NCBI GenBank assembly: GCA_032358165.1
Contig: JAALGY010000057.1
Location: forward strand, 2,914,001-2,978,000
Direction: 5' to 3'
DNA length: 64,000 nucleotides
From: Diplosphaera chodatii
Taxonomy: Eukaryota > Chlorophyta > Trebouxiophyceae > Prasiolales > Stichococcaceae
Shown here: positions 61,488-64,000 of the stretch, piece after piece
How positions within the stretch are numbered: position 1 is the first letter of the stretch
Layout of the letters: the number at the start of each line of letters is the position of its first letter
Translations under genes and position numbers: made by a program
The notes under the pieces: generated by a model
Database searches by the model: none
Seen by the model: the letters and a program-made list of their open reading frames with translations, nothing else
What the model was told of the DNA's origin: nothing

Positions 61488-64000
61488 CTAGGGTTTAGGC
61501 TGCGCTGCGTCCGTGGACGCGTCCAGGATGGCGCAGGGCCTGAAGGCCTGCACGCCCAGGTGGTCCGGCTTCGCGAAGATGAGCTCGCCGGTCGCCTCCG
61601 ACGCCCTCTGCAGACCCAGCAGCCGCACGTTCGGCTGCGGGCGCCGGGAGCACGGAGCACATCTGAGGGCGTGAGAGCTGCTCCGTAGCACTGCAGACAC
61701 CAGGTTTGATGGCGCAGCACCAGTGTGCCACGTGCCGCCAAGCTGTGCAGCAGCCTGGCGGCTGCGGCGGCACACCTTGGCATCAGCGTACAGCGAATCG
61801 CGGATGCCCTTGGCCTCCATGGTGTCGGCGTAGATTGAGGCGGCCCCCTGCATGCAAGGCCCATGCACTGCTCGAGGCTTGCCGACCTCTTTCCACCCTC
61901 TTCCCACCGACCGATGTAGGACAGGATCACCAGGCAGATGCTATGCACTGCATGGTTGTGGGCGGGACTGTCACTGCATCGCAGCATCAGCAGCAGGCCT
62001 TGCAAGGGCCCAAAGTGCCGAGCAATGCTGAGAGGGGTCCAAGCGTACATGGGACTCTACGTCGACAATCTCGAAGAGCTCCCGCTCGCCGCGGGTCGCC
62101 TGCATCGCATGCTTCACCACCGCATCGACCACCGCCTGCGGGGACCCTGTAGCGACTGCGTCCTTGGTCGCCTCCCCCAGCCGTCGCTGCTTGAAGATCG
62201 CCACCTGCAGTCCAGCGGCGCACAGCTCCTGCAGGTGGCGACAGGCTGGCACCCCGTGGAAAGCACCACCTCCGGTGGCCTCTGAATGTCGCAGCATGTC
62301 ATGCCGGGCTCTTTCACGAAGTTCCGCTGTAAAACAAAGTTTGCCTGGTGTCACTTTGCTCAGGCGGCTCACCAGCGGCACTGTACGCCTGATCTCAGCG
62401 GGGGTCAGCTGGTCCCAAGTTTCGTGCGGCATGCCAAAGTGCTGCGGCGTGCCGTTTTGCACAGCGTCCAGCGTGTCCCACACGCCATCCGACCTGCAGG
62501 GGTGCGTTCGACTCAATACCAGAGTGCTTTAGCAGCGGATGGCAGGCATACCCTTGCCCTTGCTGGAGGTTGTCAGCATCACTGGAGGTTGCCAGTGTCA
62601 CTCTGCTGCCTGCAATTCATGAGCTTGTCGAGCAATGCACAAATATATCTTGCAGCCGCCTACACTGCAACTGGGTAAGCAGCACACCCACCCGATCAGG
62701 AACATGTCCGCGCCACGGCAGGCGACGGCGCCATACTGCAGGTTGGTGTGCCGCCGCAGTCGCCCCTCCTCGTCTGCCGCACTGTTGCCGATGGCACCTG
62801 ATAAGTTGCGAGCCCAGTGCGTCTCTGGCATTACACCCAAGACGCTGTATCGAGCTGGGTATCATCACAGTGAGAGCCAGCATGTTCTGATGGGTCTGGT
62901 GCAAGACGACAGCCTGCATTCTCGTCTGCTGTCATGCTCCTCTGAAGCACGAGCTTCGAGTGGGGCTGAGCCATGCTGAGCAGGGCTCACCCGGAACGTG
63001 TTTGCTGTCCAGGCGCAGCGTGTTGGCTGCAGGCCCAAGCGGCTCGACGAGGTACCTCCACTCCTGGCGCCTCGAGTCGAACCAGTATGCCTACAGGGTT
63101 GGTACTCCTCTTTGCCTCCGAGACACTAGGACCAGGGTTGCCTCACACGTCAGGAGTGGACTGGCATCAGAAACAGGAACCGGTTCACACTGAGCAATTG
63201 ATTGTTTTCACGCAACACTACAGGTATGGATTCTACACATTCAGGTGTAGATGAGAATGGGCTCACCTCAGTGTCGCCGGTGCAGGCGAAGACAAAGACG
63301 TACTGGTCCTCCCGCAGGTGGAAGCAGGTGTGCAGCAGCAGCGCTGTGCTGCCGCGCACATCCAGCTGCGATGCATTTGCACAGCATCATCATCAGCCCT
63401 TGGACAGGGTCTGCTACCTTGACACCAGCACAAGCGGTGCATTGGTGCACCGCCCTGTACAACGGGTATGCATTGTGGCCCCGCGGCATGCTGTGCGAGC
63501 ACAGCTTGTGATGTGGAGCACGCAGCACGATCACTTATGCATGCATGCATGGACAAGCCTGCCTCACCTGCATGATCTTGCTGTGCGCCTGAAGCACGAT
63601 CCGCTGCAGCAGCGCCGCCGCCTCCCGCGTGTTGGTGACCACCGGCAGCTCCTGCCGCATCCTCCGCAGCGACACGGCCAGCGTCATGTGCGCCGCCAGC
63701 CAGGCCTGCGTGGCGCACCCATCTCCAATCACCGCCATACGCGAGGCACATGACGACGCAGTGCGGAATCAGCCGGATCGTCCCATTCCGGCTTCCGCCA
63801 GTGGCTGGGCTGTGCATGATACTCGAGCGCAGGAGCCAGGCGACTCAGCAGAAGAGACTGCAGGGCGAGCGACCGCTCACTTCGTCGTCGCCGTCGCCGC
63901 CCATGCCATCCACGGTCGCGCCGAACATGCAGCGGCCGGCCACCACGTTGAACCAGCCATCTGCATGCGGTGATGGCAGGACACCTGATCAGACCGCACT
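61488..64000 (-). CDS. PP2C-type (PPM) protein phosphatase, 5' end outside window
   Basis: Read right to left. The exon at 63.96-63.88 kb is WFNVVAGRCMFGATVDGMGG followed by DGDDE. Next come AAHMTLAVSLRRMRQELPVV with LQRIVLQAHSKIMQ (63.7-63.58 kb), DVRGSTALLLHTCFHLRE with VFVFACTGDTE (63.3 kb), RRQEWRYLVEPLGPAANTL (63.06 kb), NLQYGAVACRGADMFLIG (62.7 kb) and SDGVWDTLDAVQNGTPQHFG (62.48 kb). The end is EATGELIFAKPDHLGVQAF, with the stop at 61488-61490. VDGMGG, TGD and GSDGVWD occupy the positions of the metal-binding Asp motifs of PPM phosphatases. The variant DGVWDTLD...PQHFGM resembles a PPM subfamily with DGVxDNLDPQxLG, rather than plant ABA-type PP2Cs. It is probably a metal-dependent Ser/Thr phosphatase; substrate unknown. 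The N-terminus lies beyond 64000. Confidence 0.75.

Noticed and set aside
1..64000. Bacterial-style systems (operons, CRISPR, prophage, toxin-antitoxin)
   Set aside because: All recognised genes are intron-rich eukaryotic nuclear genes; no regularly spaced direct repeats of CRISPR type or phage genes are present.

Overview
This window looks like nuclear DNA of a chlorophyte green alga. Genes are cut into many short exons by GT-AG introns whose acceptors are usually TGCAG, and coding exons are rich in G+C, Ala and Pro. The gene set is plant-like: alpha-glucan water dikinase, an AKR2-type chaperone, a plastid-type tandem thioredoxin/GST-N protein and an Arabidopsis At3g11960-like protein. There is also an SP(n) hydroxyproline-rich wall protein. 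No bacterial operon, CRISPR array, rRNA or convincing tRNA was seen. All homologies come from reading the exons and recalling families; no search was run.

Layout, left to right. 1-1150 (+): 3' part of WDR83/MORG1. 2338-3789 (+): secreted Cys-rich, Pro-rich wall-type protein. 4635-18407 (+): a very exon-rich alpha-glucan water dikinase (GWD). 19094-19357 (+): 87-residue hypothetical protein. 20102-36175 (-): large DDB1/CPSF-A-family beta-propeller protein of the At3g11960 type. 37455-41764 (+): unrecognised protein with a Ser/Ala-rich tail. 42633-45161 (-): plastid protein with two thioredoxin-like GST-N domains. 45724-48433 (+): retromer VPS26. 49155-53181 (-): cyclase-associated protein CAP. 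54197-57678 (+): chromodomain protein. 58371-60755 (-): AKR2-like STI1/ankyrin protein. 61488-64000 (-): PP2C-type phosphatase, cut by the window edge. From 36 kb onward most neighbours are divergent or convergent pairs, with short gaps holding shared promoters or 3' ends.

The genes are unrelated housekeeping and plastid functions (starch phosphorylation, retromer sorting, actin turnover, outer-envelope targeting, chromatin), so no functional cluster is claimed. The most interesting pattern is structural. Four separate places carry local tandem duplications that cross an exon/intron junction: WDR83 at ~0.4 kb, GWD at 8.4 kb (three 91-bp units) and 11.8 kb (three 127-bp units), and the At3g11960-like gene at 23.2 kb. 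In the 8.4-kb array each unit is a complete in-frame 48-nt exon plus a 43-nt intron, and the exon copies are more alike than the intron copies. This fits exon and intron birth by tandem duplication. A lone exon resembling an ABCG-transporter membrane segment lies antisense inside an intron of the At3g11960-like gene. Also notable are a GC-AG intron, and a VPS26 start codon that appears to be followed directly by an intron.
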